DNA from: Sphagnum compactum
Lineage: Eukaryota > Bryophyta > Sphagnopsida > Sphagnales
Assembly (NCBI GenBank): GCA_965153455.1
Contig: OZ234493.1
Location: forward strand, 13,444,213 to 13,508,212
DNA: 64,000 nucleotides
Direction: 5' to 3'
Part shown: piece by piece, positions 52,423 to 64,000 of the stretch
Numbering within the stretch: position 1 is the stretch's first letter
Layout of the letters: every line of letters starts with the position of its first letter
Made by a program: the position numbers and the translations under genes
The notes under the pieces: model-generated
Database searches by the model: none
Told to the model about the DNA's origin: nothing
Seen by the model: the letters and a program-made list of their open reading frames with translations, nothing else

Positions 52423-53375
52423 TTGAATCCTTTGTCAATGTTAAGTCGTTATGTTGTGTCCTTCAGAGATTTGCTTGTCAGCCTGTTCAGATGTGAAACA
52501 CCTCCAACACCCATTTGATGATTGATTGACCCACTCATTGGCTGTGGAAATGTGTTCAATGCCATTTACAAAGAGATGTTCTTCCAACTTCAAGAAGCAA
52601 AAGTTCATCATGTTGGCCTGCCAGAGCCACAACACTCATCTAGTCTGCAACAAAATATGCATAAGAAATGCTCTTGAGCTTTTTGAACCGAAAGAACTGA
52701 AAGAACCAGTGCTGCGCGGTTCTCTGTTTTTCAAAAGAAAGAAGTGATAGGGTAAGTTTTGGGATTAGGTCTCCTTCACCCATGATGAAGAGTTCTTCAG
52801 AAAATCAAAGAGTCAGTTTTTGACTAGTAACCATGGTTCTGAAAAGTCCAAAGAACCAGCTGAGGAGCCTACCATTTCTGCACCTGCTGGTACTTATTTC
52901 ATAACCCTCTTGGTTCTTTGAATTTTTTTCAAAAGACTGCAACTTTTCATACTCAAAATTTTCAAAAACCCAAAACTAAACGTTGTAACAAAATCCAAGA
53001 ATTGTCAACACTTAAGCCGGGGAGCTTGTCAGCGGTATCATAAATCCGAAACGTGGAGCTTGTCAGCGGTATCTTTGGCGTAGGCTGTTAGCCAGGCAAC
53101 GAGGGCTCATAAGCCCAGGATTGTGGTCATGTGCCCAGCACAACTAGTATATATGAAACCCAAACACTGAACATCAAGTCAAGACTCTCGCCAGACTTTT
53201 CATCAAGGCCCCCTTTGATGGTTCAGCACTTGCAGACACAACCGCTTACATACTTGGTGTACACTGCAAGAACACAATGTCATGTTGCTAGTTTAGTAGC
53301 TCTGCAGTGCATATATGCTCAGCCGATCTTGTTTTGGTCTTTGTTGGCTCTGCCAGTAACAAGGGAAGCTGTATG
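52423..53375. other. Gene-free stretch between two small inverted-repeat elements
   Basis: Holds repeated AAAGAACC/GGTTCT motifs (52680-52920) and a 19-base direct repeat GGAGCTTGTCAGCGGTATC at 53021 and 53055. No gene recognised. Confidence 0.5.
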
Positions 53376-53476
53376 ATAACGCCTGAGGATGGGGCATTCC
53401 CAACATAAGGGCTCCCCGCGGGGGCAGCCTAAGGAGGCTCCCTGCACTGGGAATGCCCCCAATCGGACGGTGTTAT
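53376..53476. mobile_element. 101-bp palindromic mini-element
   Basis: Ends ATAACGCC and GGTGTTAT pair imperfectly, and internal GGGGCATTCCCA pairs perfectly with TGGGAATGCCCC. The centre is GC-rich with further short palindromes. No coding capacity. GGCATTCCCAAnATAA also occurs near 14521 and 35285. Confidence 0.5.
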
Positions 53477-53930
53477 CCCATGCAATAACTTGGCCAATTC
53501 TTTACTTATTGTTCATATGATACTCGCCGTGTATCACAACAAAAGAAAACAAAATGAGGCAAGCATCTAAAAAATCCCAAGGCATTTAGATTTTCAGCAC
53601 TTTCAGGAGGCATTAAAGTTATTCCTAAAGTCAGGCGACTAGGATCCGAGAACGGCCAGTTTCGGCATAATAGGGCATCAAGTACTTCACCGGGAATGAA
53701 ATTTTACAAAACCGAAAAACTGTGACCCAAACTAGTTTTTGCACCAATTTTGGTGGGAAACTGAGTTTCATTCCCTCTTTCCTGAGCGCCTCCAATACTG
53801 CTGCATATAGTGTCACTGCTCCTATCTGTACAATCACTATAATTGTACTCGAACCTTGTGCATTAAATGCTGAGTTTCAGCATTTTATAGCGTGATTTAA
53901 TAAAATTTCCTTACTTTGCGAATATGACTA

Positions 53931-54062
53931 AAAGAGGGGATAGGGGGTGAAATGTGATGAAACCCTGCCAATCATAAAGAAATGAAAGCACCCAAAAAAG
54001 AGGGGATAGGGGGTGAAATGTGATGAAACCCTGCCAATCATAAAGAAATGAAAGCACCCAAA
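53931..54062 (+). repeat. Perfect 66-bp tandem duplication
   Basis: Units 53931-53996 and 53997-54062 appear identical over their length (start AAAGAGGGGATAGGGGGTG). A shorter related piece recurs near 54214. Not part of a recognised gene. Confidence 0.9.
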
Positions 54063-54911
54063 ACAAAGGGGGGGGGGGAAATACAAGGAATAAGAAGGAA
54101 GGACCCATGGAAGAAGACAAAAGAACCACCAAAAGAGGGCAAACCGCAGGGAACATCAAGTTTGCAAACCCCCTCCTGTCGTGAGAAGCATATCAAATAA
54201 TGAAGGGTGAAAGGAGAGGGGATAGGGGTGAAAGAGAGGGTAACTTTACAGATAGCTTTAATATCACAATGTTTTTGCCAGGTTATTAGGACTGAAGAAT
54301 GACATAGTTTTCATTAGGTCTCACATTTAAAGAAAATATTCACATTTAAATAAAATAGTTCATGGAACATTTCTCATTTGAAATGTTGAGATTTGAAGTT
54401 TGAACTCACCCTAGGAGGCAGAGCTAACTTTATCAGGGGCAGTGATATTTTAAAAAGAAATCTCCTGTTGAGTCATTGGTTAGCATCCCAAGAGGGATTT
54501 AGCATTAATGGCAACAGGTTTTTAAAAACCTGTTACACAGTAAAAAACACTAGTTAAATAAAATGCTACCAAACTCAAATCAGAGTCCAAATGTGGGGGA
54601 AAAGAATTTAATTTTTTTCTCGAAATTTGACGTTCAAAAAATATCCGGAATATTTTTTTGAGACAGAATATTCTCTTCGTTTTCCATGTTGGGTGCAGTG
54701 TTTTTTTTTGTCACGGCGAAATTTCGCCAAATAGCGACCTGGAAAAATATGATTTCAACCTATACAAAGGATTTTTCATGGGAAAAATGGCCCAAATTCG
54801 CCAAATTTCGATGAATTTTTTTTTCAAATTGCCAGATTTTTGTGATAAGTTCCAGCAGGTGGCCAAGAATATTGAAGGATTCTGGTTTTATAATTTTTAA
54901 TATCAGTATGT

Positions 54912-54981
54912 AGCCAAATTTGGCTAAATCATCTTATGGATGATCACCACTTCAGCTACATCACAATTGAAAAAAAAAAAA
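54912..54981 (+). repeat. A-tailed dispersed module, copy 4
   Basis: AGCCAAATTTGGCTAAATC, TTATGGATGATCACCACTTC, CATCACAATTG, then about 12 A residues. Confidence 0.6.
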
Positions 54982-55311
54982 CCCTGGAACTTGGGCGCTT
55001 TCTGTTCTCTGTGTAAAATGAGGGGGGATTTCTTTGTCATTTACTTCTTTGGAATCTTAGTTTGCCTGTTTTTAGCAACAACCTCTTTTAAAATTCCCTC
55101 CCTAAAAGAAAAGAAAAGTAAGTACTAGGGTACTATGAATACTAACCAGGCAATATTAATTGGAATCTGGGCATCCTTTAAGAGTACATCCAAATCCAAA
55201 TGGGATGGTTTTCGTCGTGGTTTTTTCATTCATCAAATGCAAGGTCATGAAAATCTTCTTGGACATTTTTGCCTTTTCCAATAAACCAAAGGAGAGCGAG
55301 CTTAAGAAATC

Positions 55312-55830
55312 ATGTATACTAGTGTACACTGTAGCCTGTGCTGTTGGCCCAAGTGTGAACACATTCTTTATTTTTCACATTTTCCAAATTCAAAATTTCT
55401 AAATTCACCAATTGCGAACAAATTGAGGGCTCAACCAATTTTTCCTTCCAGACCCAATTTTTGCAATTTGTTTGAATTTCCAGCAACAAAATTCACTCAC
55501 TCAAAAATCAATATCTTCCACACATTAGCTTCGAAAATTGTGAAATAAACTCCATTAAATCCGACTCACTGAGGCTTTTCAACAACACCAAAATGGTTCC
55601 TAAATTCCAATAAAATTTTCAGTTATTATTTTATTTAATTTTCATTGAGAAAATAATTCAATAATCAATAGCTTCCACACCATAGCTCAAAGAGTCTCAA
55701 ATCAAGTTGATGCACCTGTACCCATCGAGAGCTTATCGAGAGCTTTCCAAAGATATCAAGAGTGCAGCATGAAGATCCATGCTTTGAGAGATCTCAGCAT
55801 GACAAAACAAAACAAAGTACCTTGCTTCAT
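55312..55830 (+). repeat. Dispersed repeat family X, copy 2
   Basis: The longest copy. It begins near TATACTAGTGTACACTGTAG, continues with TTGGCCCAAGTGTGAACA, CAATAATCAATAGCTTCCAC, TTGATGCACCTGTACCCATC and ends near TTTGAGAGATCTCAGCATGA. No open frame of note; may be an LTR or non-coding SINE/LINE tail. Confidence 0.65.
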
Positions 55831-56928
55831 AGATAGATTGAGGAACTACCCAAACAACCAATTGAGTGGAAAAAAGTTATGTAACCAAGCTGCCTTGAAG
55901 GCTCTGAAAGTCACTTTAATGGGGTATGCAGCAATCTAATGGCATATGATTCAACATTCAATGTCCACCTTCAAATTGTTAATCATTTTGACTTTGATTG
56001 AATCCAATTAAATTTCTATGTTGGGGTCCACAATCAGGTGGGCATTTTCCACTTCACAATCTGCTAAATGGTAGTACAAACAAAAAAATAACAACAAAAA
56101 ATAATAATGATAACAATAATAATAAGTAAATCAAATATTGCTCATACCTCTTTAATGTTATGGGTCTTTTAAAAAAAAAAGCTCAGGACAGAGATAAATT
56201 CTCTAGCACTTGTTACCAAATGTTTTCATGAATTGGGAACCTGGCATAATTAGAAGTGACCATCAACAGCATGTAAGCCTTAAGGGCATGTCATATGTAG
56301 CTGCTAGTGTGCTAGGTTTTTATTTGACTAAAAGATTACATGGACAACCATTGCTAGGGTTTGCATGACCTAGGGTTGTTCCTAGTAAGAGGTTACAACT
56401 AGTTTTGGCTGGTTGTTGTTTTTTGCAAGAATTGTAGGGTTTGGGTTTAGAGGTTTTCAAAATTTTAAAATAAATGAATATAAAATAAAAATTCAAATGG
56501 AATTTTTGTCAGTTTTGGGTCTCATGAATATTTTCAAAAATTAAAACTTGTTGATTCTAAGGTTGGGCGAAAATTTCTTGACCAACAATTTCAGGTTCAA
56601 TGCGCCTAATTTATATGAAAACCTCTGGTTTCGAGTTTAGATTAGGGCTGATTTCAACTTCTTCTTGGGGACAGTTCCAAAGTTGATGTTTAAGTGGTTT
56701 TGATTTTTAAATATTAGTCCATTTTCAGATTTGTCTTCATCGTCTAACTAACGTCCTTGTTTGAGTTCCTCTTTGAAGGTGGATTCAAACTTGTCCTTTT
56801 ATCACACATCTAAAAAGCCTTATTGAAGCTTGGATCAAGAGTGAATGTCACAATGGTCGCTTAAGATTAGGATAGGTCAAATGCCAACCCCTAAAGATAG
56901 AACAAAATCTTCTAACAAGGAAATTCAT

Positions 56929-56986
56929 ATAAATAAATAAATAAATAAATGATTATCTTTGGAAATAAATAAATAAATAAATAAAT
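56929..56986. repeat. (ATAA)n microsatellite, two blocks
   Basis: Two ATAA-repeat blocks separated by about 12 bases of unique sequence. Confidence 0.95.
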
Positions 56987-58039
56987 TCATATCCTTTGTG
57001 GTTACTTCATGTAGGTTGGACTCTGTGTAAAGGATCTTAAGAACCTTGGGTTGGATCTTGTTGACCCAAGCTTTTCTTGGGTTGGGGTTTTTGAGTCTTG
57101 AGGTGGAGTCTTGACCCAAGGTGACTCTTATGGTGAGTTTTGTTTTGCATAGAACCACAGGATCAAGTTTTTAAAACCAGACTGTGGGCTAGAATGTCCT
57201 TGTGCCTACTATCCAGACTTTTAAAAACATGGTAAAGGTTTTGATAATGTGAAGCGTTAGCATATTAGTTAATGATCGGGGTAAACAAACCTCCTAAATG
57301 AATCAACCCATCATGGCTTCATGTATATATATACACAATTGATACATTTTGGATGTTCATTTTTGTCTCTATGTTTAGATACATATATACGGAGGTTGAT
57401 TATTTAGAAATCTAAAATCTTAGACACACCTCCTAATAAATTGACATTGATGGACTTCTTGGGGATTTTAAAAATATTTTATTGGCAATGTTAATTGTGC
57501 TAGCAAAAGGTTATACTTTAAAATACATTAACCTACACATATCAATTAATTATTCAAATCATCACCCATTCACCTCACTTGGATAGTAGTAGGCTAGAAT
57601 GTCCTTATGCTCAGAGTAAGCATCAACACAATATGTATATGTACATTTTGTATATGTGTATGTGTATACAAGGTTATGGGGTTGGTTGGATGTTGGAAGC
57701 ATACATGTCAAGTGGTCTCTCAAGGGGTTTTCATTTTTGAAAAAAACATGTTCCTTTTATATATGTAAGCATGTATTGTAGGTGGAGGTAAAATATTAGA
57801 ATTTTTTCAAAACATGAAACTTGATTATTGTCATTTCAAAATTTGTAAATGTTTTAAATAAATGTTTCTTGAAATTGTTTTTGTGTTTCAAAATGATTAC
57901 TATTATGAGATAGTTTGTGGCTTTGCATCCCAAATCTTAGCATGATTATTACCACCTTAAAATAATACATCCCCTCACATTCTAAAGATAAATTGAGAAT
58001 GTTTGAAGCTAATCCAAAAAGCTATATCTCCACCTTGCA

Positions 58040-58460
58040 TTGACTATACTAGTATGGCCTATGCCATTGGCCCAAGTGTGAACTTGTCACCCAACTAATT
58101 GAATTTGAATTGAATTTGTTATTGGATCTTTGATGTCAACAATTAGTAAAAACTCAATATCTCTTTCACCTTAGGTCTAGAAATTATAAAATACCATCCA
58201 TAAAATCTTACTAATTAAACACTTTCCAAAAAATGAAAAATGCATTTGAAGTTTTATGAAATTTTCAGTTTTGATTTTATGAAATTTACAGTGACAAAAT
58301 TGTTCAATATTCATTAGCTCTTGCATCTTAGTTTTAAAGGTAATGAGACAACCTTGATGCACCCTTACTCATGGAGGGCTTCCAAGAGTATCAAGAGTGT
58401 GATGAGGGCATTGTCGTTTGAGAGATTTGAATATGACAAACAAACAAACAACCTTCCTTA
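58040..58460 (+). repeat. Dispersed repeat family X, copy 3
   Basis: Collinear with copy 2: GACTATACTAGTATGGCCTA, TTGGCCCAAGTGTGAACTTG, TTGTTCAATATTCATTAGC, TTGATGCACCCTTACTCATG, TCAAGAGTGTGATGAGG, TTTGAGAGATTTGAATATGA. Same strand as the other two. Confidence 0.65.
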
Positions 58461-59951
58461 ATAGATGGGTCCATTATGCCTACTCATAGGTGAAGTTCTC
58501 TTCCCCTTGTATGCCTTGAGAGCTACATACATTTAGGTTCATGATAAACTCACCTTGTGCTTTATGATGATAATAAAACTCACGGGTTGGGGACATTTGG
58601 GGCCAAATTTGGCTACCACCTCATCCTAGGCCCCTTATTTTCAAAATGCACCCACTTTGGAGCTTTACACTAAATTATCAATTGAGAATCACAAAAATCA
58701 ACAAGAAGTAGAAGTGAGAATACAAACTAGTAGAACATGGTGGTTTCAAGTTTGAAGAAATAGAAGCTATCTTAAATTTTGCAAGATCATGCAACACTAG
58801 GAGTTAAGTATCACAAGTTCATTTAGTCTTTTCACATATTTTCTTCATCCTATCCTGAATGCAATTGCTCCCTATGTATATGTCCATTTTAATGTAGTAT
58901 CTTGGTGGCTTCAGTACATGTCTGTCAAATAATGAATTTTGAAGATTTCATTTTGAAAAATAGTTTCAATTTTATTTTTTTGCATTTTTTTCCATAAAAA
59001 GGATTTCTCTTCGAGAAAAGTAGTTTTGGAAAATTTTCAGAAAAATATATTACAGCCTAGGGTCAGCTTTCACATTGACAAGATGAGTAATTATTATTTA
59101 AAAATTTGAAATTACTTTTATTTTCATGATCTATTGCAATATTATGAGGAGTCAAACCATTCAGATTGTAGCCTGCAAAAATTATGAAATTTTTCACACT
59201 TCTACTTCATATTTTCATGAAAATTCCTTTCACTATTTTAAAGATTATTTAATGACAAAATTGCAAAATAGCTTGTGCCAAAGTTATATCTTGCATTTGG
59301 TGGGGGTCTTAAGCATTTACATCTCACATTTGCAAAGTTGTATATGCATATTGGGTCAAAACCAGTGTTGCCAAGTTGTGGGGTTAGGTTATAGATCAAG
59401 TTTTAGCATTCTCAACGAATTGAGTTTTGTTGGAACCACCATTGAAACCTAATCAGGTAATAAATATTTTTTCAAAATTGGACAAAAACTTGAACTAAAA
59501 TGCCAACCCATTTAAAATAATTTTAAGTTCTCTAAGTAGATAAGTATCACTTTATATTAATAAAAAAAATTGACACTACATTTTAAACAAGTTATTACAT
59601 TTGATTGATTATACATAATTAATATTATTTGAACAATGTGCACTAACTAAACAAACTAGATAATATTACACAAAATAATTTTTTGTTTATTTGTGTATAT
59701 CGAAGATGGAATCGGACCTTGTCTTAAACCGCACTATCTATCTTAAACCATAAACCTCTGATGTGGTTCTTTCTCGTAAGCTGAACAACATCGGAGGTGT
59801 ACCTTTAAGAAAAAAGAAAAAAGAAAAAACTGAGACCAAAGGTTCCTTTGACAACACTTGTTAAAACTTCCAAACATTATTATACATACATACATACGTA
59901 TATACATACATAAGTAGACACATAAATACATACTCTTAATATATACAGTGG

Positions 59952-59959
59952 TATATAAA
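59952..59959 (+). promoter_or_regulatory. Possible TATA box of the PLP-protein gene
   Basis: TATATAAA-type sequence about 1.8 kb before the predicted ATG. If used, the leader would be long or spliced. The next 1.7 kb is C/T-rich with a CTCTCT tract at 60193-60229, as in other plant leaders. The assignment is tentative. Confidence 0.25.
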
Positions 59960-61738
59960 TTGGTATGTACATCACAAATTGGTGTGTGTGTTTTTGTTTG
60001 TGGGAGATTTTTTTGAATACCCAAATTTTGCGCTTTTTGGAGCCACAAACGTCTTCTCCAGTCGTCTCCTCTTTCTCACACACACAGAACAAGTTTTGCA
60101 CAATAAACTCAAAACTCATGAAAAGCTCATGTCTCAGTCTCGTTAGCCTGGTTCATAATAAGTGTGCATTTTGCTCCTTCGTGCATTTGTACCTCTCTCT
60201 GTCTCTCTCTCTTCTCTCTCTCTCTCTCAAAGTGAACTCTTTCTCTCACACCCACACTTTAAACACACAAAGGAGCTTGTACAGCAAACTCAAAACTCGT
60301 TCTTAGCTACTCATTTTTCAGCTCCCAATAGGTTATAGCTCAAAAATAATTGTTTTTTGTGTTTCTGTTTTTGCATTCAACAATAGGGGTTTTTTTTCAT
60401 TAAAAAAATTGTAGCTGAACATCCTCAGGAGGAGTGCTTTGCTAGAAGTGGTGGTGTAGTTTGTGTACATATCATTACTTCTTATGACATTTTGTCTGAT
60501 AAGGTAGAACTGCAAAAAAATGAGTGGTTTAAGCTTTTTTCCATAGTATTTTTTACAATACGTTTGTTGTAGGTGTAGGTGTTGTTGTTGTTGTTTGTAT
60601 TTTTAGTGGGGACTGCATTCTCTGTTTGGCTTGCACTTGTTTTGAGGTTATGTTTTTTTTTTGGGAGGATAGAGGTCAACAGAGCGAGCTTTGTTGAGCT
60701 GATGAGTTTGGGAGTTGAGATGAAGTGAGAGAGCATTTGTTGAACTTCAGGCATTTTTGTGAAGTTCTGGATTGTGTTTTGTTGGGAAAAAAAGAGCTTA
60801 GAATTGGGACTTGCAGCGGATTTCCAAGTCTGGAGTTTTGAAGTTGGCGATGGAGTTCTTCAACTTTTTTGCTTAGGCTTGTTCTCTGTCTTTGTTTTTG
60901 TGTGTGTGTGTGTGTGTTTGTGTGTTTTGAAGCTTACTGTCCTGTGAAGCTCTTTGTCAACAGCTTTTGCAATCTCTATAGCTCAACAACAACAACGAGG
61001 GTTGAAGGTTTTTGTCACCATTTTTGGAATTGGCTGTTGTTTTTCTTGTGTACCTATATGTGAAGGAGTTGTTGCTGTGTTCTAGACTGGGGGTTCTTCA
61101 TCTCTCCTTTCTATTCTGTAGAGGAGAGCCTCTTCCTTACGGTTTCAATTTTAAAAAAAGGCAAAAAAGCCCCTTTCTACTTTCTTCTTCAGCTTCTTCT
61201 TCCTTATGGTCTCATAACAAACAAGGAAAAATAGCTAGCCTGTTCGACTTTCTCCTGCTTCTTCTTCTGCCTGGAGCTCCTTTTGTGTTTGAGCTTCTTC
61301 TCAGCTCTCAGTGTGTGTGTCCATAGAATATGGAGAGATGGTTCTTCTGTTTCTTTTCTTCTGCACTTCGTGTTTGTGTAAGGACGTCTCGAGGTCTGAG
61401 AGCTTCAACTTCTTGTTTCCACTTCCAATTGTAGAAGAAGACAACTGGTAAGTTTTGGAGCTTTTGTAGCTGGCAGCCAGCTCCCCGTGAAAGCTTGAGA
61501 GACATACTAGGCATCATTGAGAGCTTCCGACGGAATTTTTTTTTGCTTTCAGCCAGCAAGCAAATGGCGAAGCTTGCAATGTGCGGAGGAGGTGCAGCAG
61601 GGATGATGGTGATGGTCATGTGAGGATGCTAGCGGTCGTGCTTGTTATGGGGGTGGCGCAGCAACATCGGGGGAAACCTCAGCTCTGCACCTCATCATCA
61701 TCAGTTGCAGTCGACGACGAGCTCGACCAAACGCTCTA
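59960..61738 (+). other. Probable 5' leader/upstream region of the PLP-protein gene
   Basis: No coding exon was recognised. The stretch holds a CT tract (60193-60229), a TG run (60899-60916) and abundant T-rich, CTTCTTC-rich sequence. Several short ATG frames are present, none resembling a known protein. A leader intron is likely but its borders cannot be fixed. Confidence 0.35.
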
Positions 61739-63979
61739 ATGTTTTTCAAAGTATGTCGAGGTTCAACAGTAGACGAGGATGCGCATCATCACGCAGCTCA
61801 TGTGCAGGAGAAGAAGACCAAGAACTTGCCGTCGTTTTCTAACCCTTTCCACAACTATACCAAGTCCAAACAACGCTCCAAGCTTGTGGACGCAAGTCCC
61901 ATCTCCGACGACGATGCAGCAGCAGAAGCATCCCCGATCATCATCGGTTCTCGAGGAAGAGGAGGGGAGGACAATAAGAAAACAACGAGCTCCAAAACCT
62001 CGTCGATCAACCTTATTGGAAGAGCTAGCTCCAAGAAGGACTTTGTCAAGCGCACAGCCCTAGGAACAGGGACACAACACAGTTTTCATGATCCACACAG
62101 TCTGCCATCCTTGGACTTAGCATTCCAGAGCTTCAAGCAGGTGTATCCAAGGTTTGAAGAAACTGTAGCTGTTGATTTTCTACGAGACAGGGAGTATCAT
62201 GGACAATGTCTTCTTGCAGCAGAAGAGGAAAATGGACATGTGGTTTTGGACTATTGCGGTTTTGGACTCTTCTCACAATGGCAACAGGTGTGTGTGTGTC
62301 CATCATCTGTTACTGTGTTCTCTCTGTGCTTCATGCTCTTCATGCTCAGAAGTATCCTCTTCATGCCTAATTGTGATTCTATAACAAAAATATCTGGAGA
62401 AATTTTTTGTTTATATTCTCTTCATGCTGATTGCGTGATTCTAGAGCACAAATGTCTTGAGAATCTCACTGTTTTGATGTATGTGCTCTTCATTGTCTTC
62501 ATACAGATTGTGATTCTAGGTTATGAATGTCTGGAGAATTTTAACAGTTTCTATATATTTGCTCTTTATGCTCTTTATACTGACTATAGTCCTCCTACAC
62601 AAATGCCTGGAGAATTATACTGATTCTATGTATGTGCTCTTCCTGCTCTTGATACCAATTGCAGTTCTAGAAGGCAAGTGTCTGGAGAAGGTTTACTATT
62701 TCTATGCATGTGCTCTTCAAGCTCTTCATACAGATTGTGATTCTAGGTCACAAATGTCTGGCGTACTTCAATGTTTCTCTGTATTTTCTCTTCATGCTCT
62801 TCATACTGACTATGATTCTAGAACATGAATGTTTGGAGAAGTTTGCTGTGTCCATATGCATGTCCTCTTTATGCTCTTCATACTGAGTGCTGTTCTAGAA
62901 TGCAAATGTCTGGAGAAGTTTACTGTGTTTATGCATGTGCTCTTCATACTCTTCATACCAATTGCAGTTTTAGAATGTAAATGTCTGGAGAAGTTTTACT
63001 ATTTCTATGCATGTGCTCTTCATGCTCTTTGTACCAATTGTGTGAGTCTAGAACACGATTGTCTGGACAATCTTACTATTTCTGTGCATGTGCTCTTAAT
63101 GTGTTAATACTAATTGTGATTCTAGATTGTGAATGTGTGGAGAATTTGAGTCTTGCTCTGCATTTGCTCTTCATTCTCTTCATACTGCTTGTGATTTTTG
63201 AACACAAATGTGTGGGGAATTTTACTGTTTCTTTTTGTGTGGTCTTCATGCCTTTCATATTGATTGTGATTCTAGAACATGAATGTCTGGACAATTTTAT
63301 TGTTTCTAGTGCATATGGTTTGTGGATTTGAAATGCTGAGGGAAGTCTTACTATACTTTCTTTTTGCCTTTGGATGCACAATCAGGTCATGGAGCAAGAG
63401 TCTTCATCATTTGAGTTGGATTATATTTCCGCAAATCTTCCAACACATGCGTTGTATGGGTGTTCTGATGATGGAAGCCTGGAGTGCTACATCCGGAAGC
63501 GAGTCATGAGATATATGAATGTCAATCAAGCAGAGTATAGTATGGTGTTTACAATGAGCGTAGAGTCTGCATTCAAGCTTCTGGCAGAGTCATACCCATT
63601 TCCAATCAACAATCGGTTGCTCACCATTTATGATTATGAGAGTGAAGCAGTGAATGGAATGGTGGCGAGTGCAAGAGACAAAGGTGCAAAGATAATGACT
63701 GCCTCATTCAAGTGGCCATCGTTACGGATTGTGGCATCTGATCTGAAGTACAAGCTACGAGACAAGAAGAAGAAAAAAGAGCAACAAGCAAAGGGCTTAT
63801 TTGTATTCCCTGTTCAATCTCGATTCACAGGTGCTAAGTATTCGTACCAATGGATGTCTCAAGCGCAAGCAAATAAGTGGCATGTTTTATTGGATGCATC
63901 TGCTCTTGGCCCTAAAGATATGGACTCTCTCGGACTCTCGCTTTTCCGACCTGAGTTTATCGTGACATCATTTTACAAG
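61739..63979 (+). CDS. Mo-cofactor-sulfurase-like PLP-dependent protein (aminotransferase class V fold), 5' part only
   Basis: Two exons are visible, 61739-62287 and 63386-63979, joined in phase 0 by a GT-AG intron (381 residues so far). The gene runs off the window: a donor GT follows at 63980. The protein resembles the plant group of Arabidopsis At2g23520/At4g37100/At5g66950, related to the NifS-like half of Mo-cofactor sulfurase; its reaction is not established. Supporting segments: LDYCGFGLFS near the end of exon 1, then LLTIYDYESEAVN, GLFVFPVQSR, TGAKYSYQWM, HVLLDASALGPKDMDSLGLSLF and FIVTSFYK. The lysine of SFYK (residue 381) is the expected PLP Schiff-base residue and is the last codon of exon 2. 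The N-terminal ~100 residues are Ser/Lys-rich and probably disordered. The chosen ATG is the only one in this frame after a stop at 61610, but an upstream exon cannot be excluded. Intron 1 is filled by a minisatellite. Confidence 0.88.
62315..63330 (+). repeat. Degenerate ~76-bp minisatellite filling intron 1 of the PLP-protein gene
   Basis: About 13 units, spaced 73-77 bases apart. The marker TGTCTGGAGAA (or close variant) recurs near 62454, 62529, 62604, 62680, 62756, 62829, 62906, 62983, 63059, 63135, 63210 and 63285. Each unit also has GCTCTTCAT, a CATACTGATTGTGATT-like block and TTCTAGAACA. Because the period is near a multiple of three, long open frames run through the array, but they encode only repeated hydrophobic peptides and are not exons. 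Confidence 0.9.
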
Positions 63980-64000
63980 GTAATGAATGGTACACACATT

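Larger units (their letters stand above)
54063..59951. other. Gene-free stretch before the PLP-protein gene
   Basis: AT-rich. Contains A-tailed module copy 4, family X copies 2 and 3, the ATAA microsatellite and CATA-rich sequence near 59880-59940. The region 54630-54910 before the module (AAATTTCGCCAAAT, GCCAGATTTTTGTG) may belong to the same retroposon-like unit. No coding family recognised. Confidence 0.5.

Noticed and set aside
62288-63381. Chain of 60-116-codon frames with repeated hydrophobic segments
   Set aside because: They are read-throughs of the 76-bp intronic minisatellite; the exon 1-exon 2 splice matches the protein family without them.

Overview
This window is nuclear DNA of a land plant. 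All three recognisable genes are plant-type and intron-containing: a CLV1/BAM-like LRR receptor kinase, myo-inositol-3-phosphate synthase, and a plant Mo-cofactor-sulfurase-like PLP protein. Most of the remaining sequence is AT-rich with degraded transposons. About one gene per 20 kb, short introns (about 0.1-1.1 kb), GA/CT-rich leaders and an unusually intron-rich CLV1-type gene suggest a seed-free plant (bryophyte, lycophyte or fern) rather than a typical angiosperm. That placement is inference; no marker here fixes the species.

Layout. 1-12.5 kb: AT-rich intergenic DNA with a Tourist-type MITE, two A-tailed repeat modules, a possible SINE and a nested inverted-repeat element. 12.5-14 kb: a dispersed repeat, a tandem duplication, a Helitron helicase-like remnant (minus strand) and a weak RRM-like fragment. 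14.8-22.0 kb: the receptor kinase gene (8 coding exons) behind a low-complexity leader; two of its introns carry MITEs. 22-34 kb: AT-rich intergenic DNA with a degenerate TAGG/CTACC satellite-like tract. 34-35.3 kb: a cluster of small inverted-repeat elements. 35.7-39.8 kb: a complete 10-exon MIPS gene with a compact GC-richer promoter (G-box and TATA box). 40-45 kb: intergenic DNA with a third Tourist-type MITE. 45.4-50 kb: remains of a chromodomain Ty3/gypsy element (plus strand) and a hAT-like transposase pseudogene (minus strand). 50-60 kb: intergenic repeats, including a probable Mutator-type MITE and two copies of a 0.4-0.5 kb dispersed repeat. 60-64 kb: the 5' part of the PLP-protein gene, cut by the window end; its first intron is nearly all a ~76-bp minisatellite.

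The three genes do not form a pathway. The kinase is a predicted cell-surface peptide receptor, MIPS is the committing enzyme of inositol synthesis, and the third is an uncharacterised aminotransferase-class-V-fold protein. I saw no CRISPR, no operon-like clustering, no convincing tRNA or rRNA gene, and nothing I could defend as a new biological system. The most interesting material is the set of small non-autonomous elements and repeat families, several with recognisable terminal repeats and target-site duplications. Exon borders were set by hand from GT/AG sites, reading phase and family similarity; no transcript data were available.
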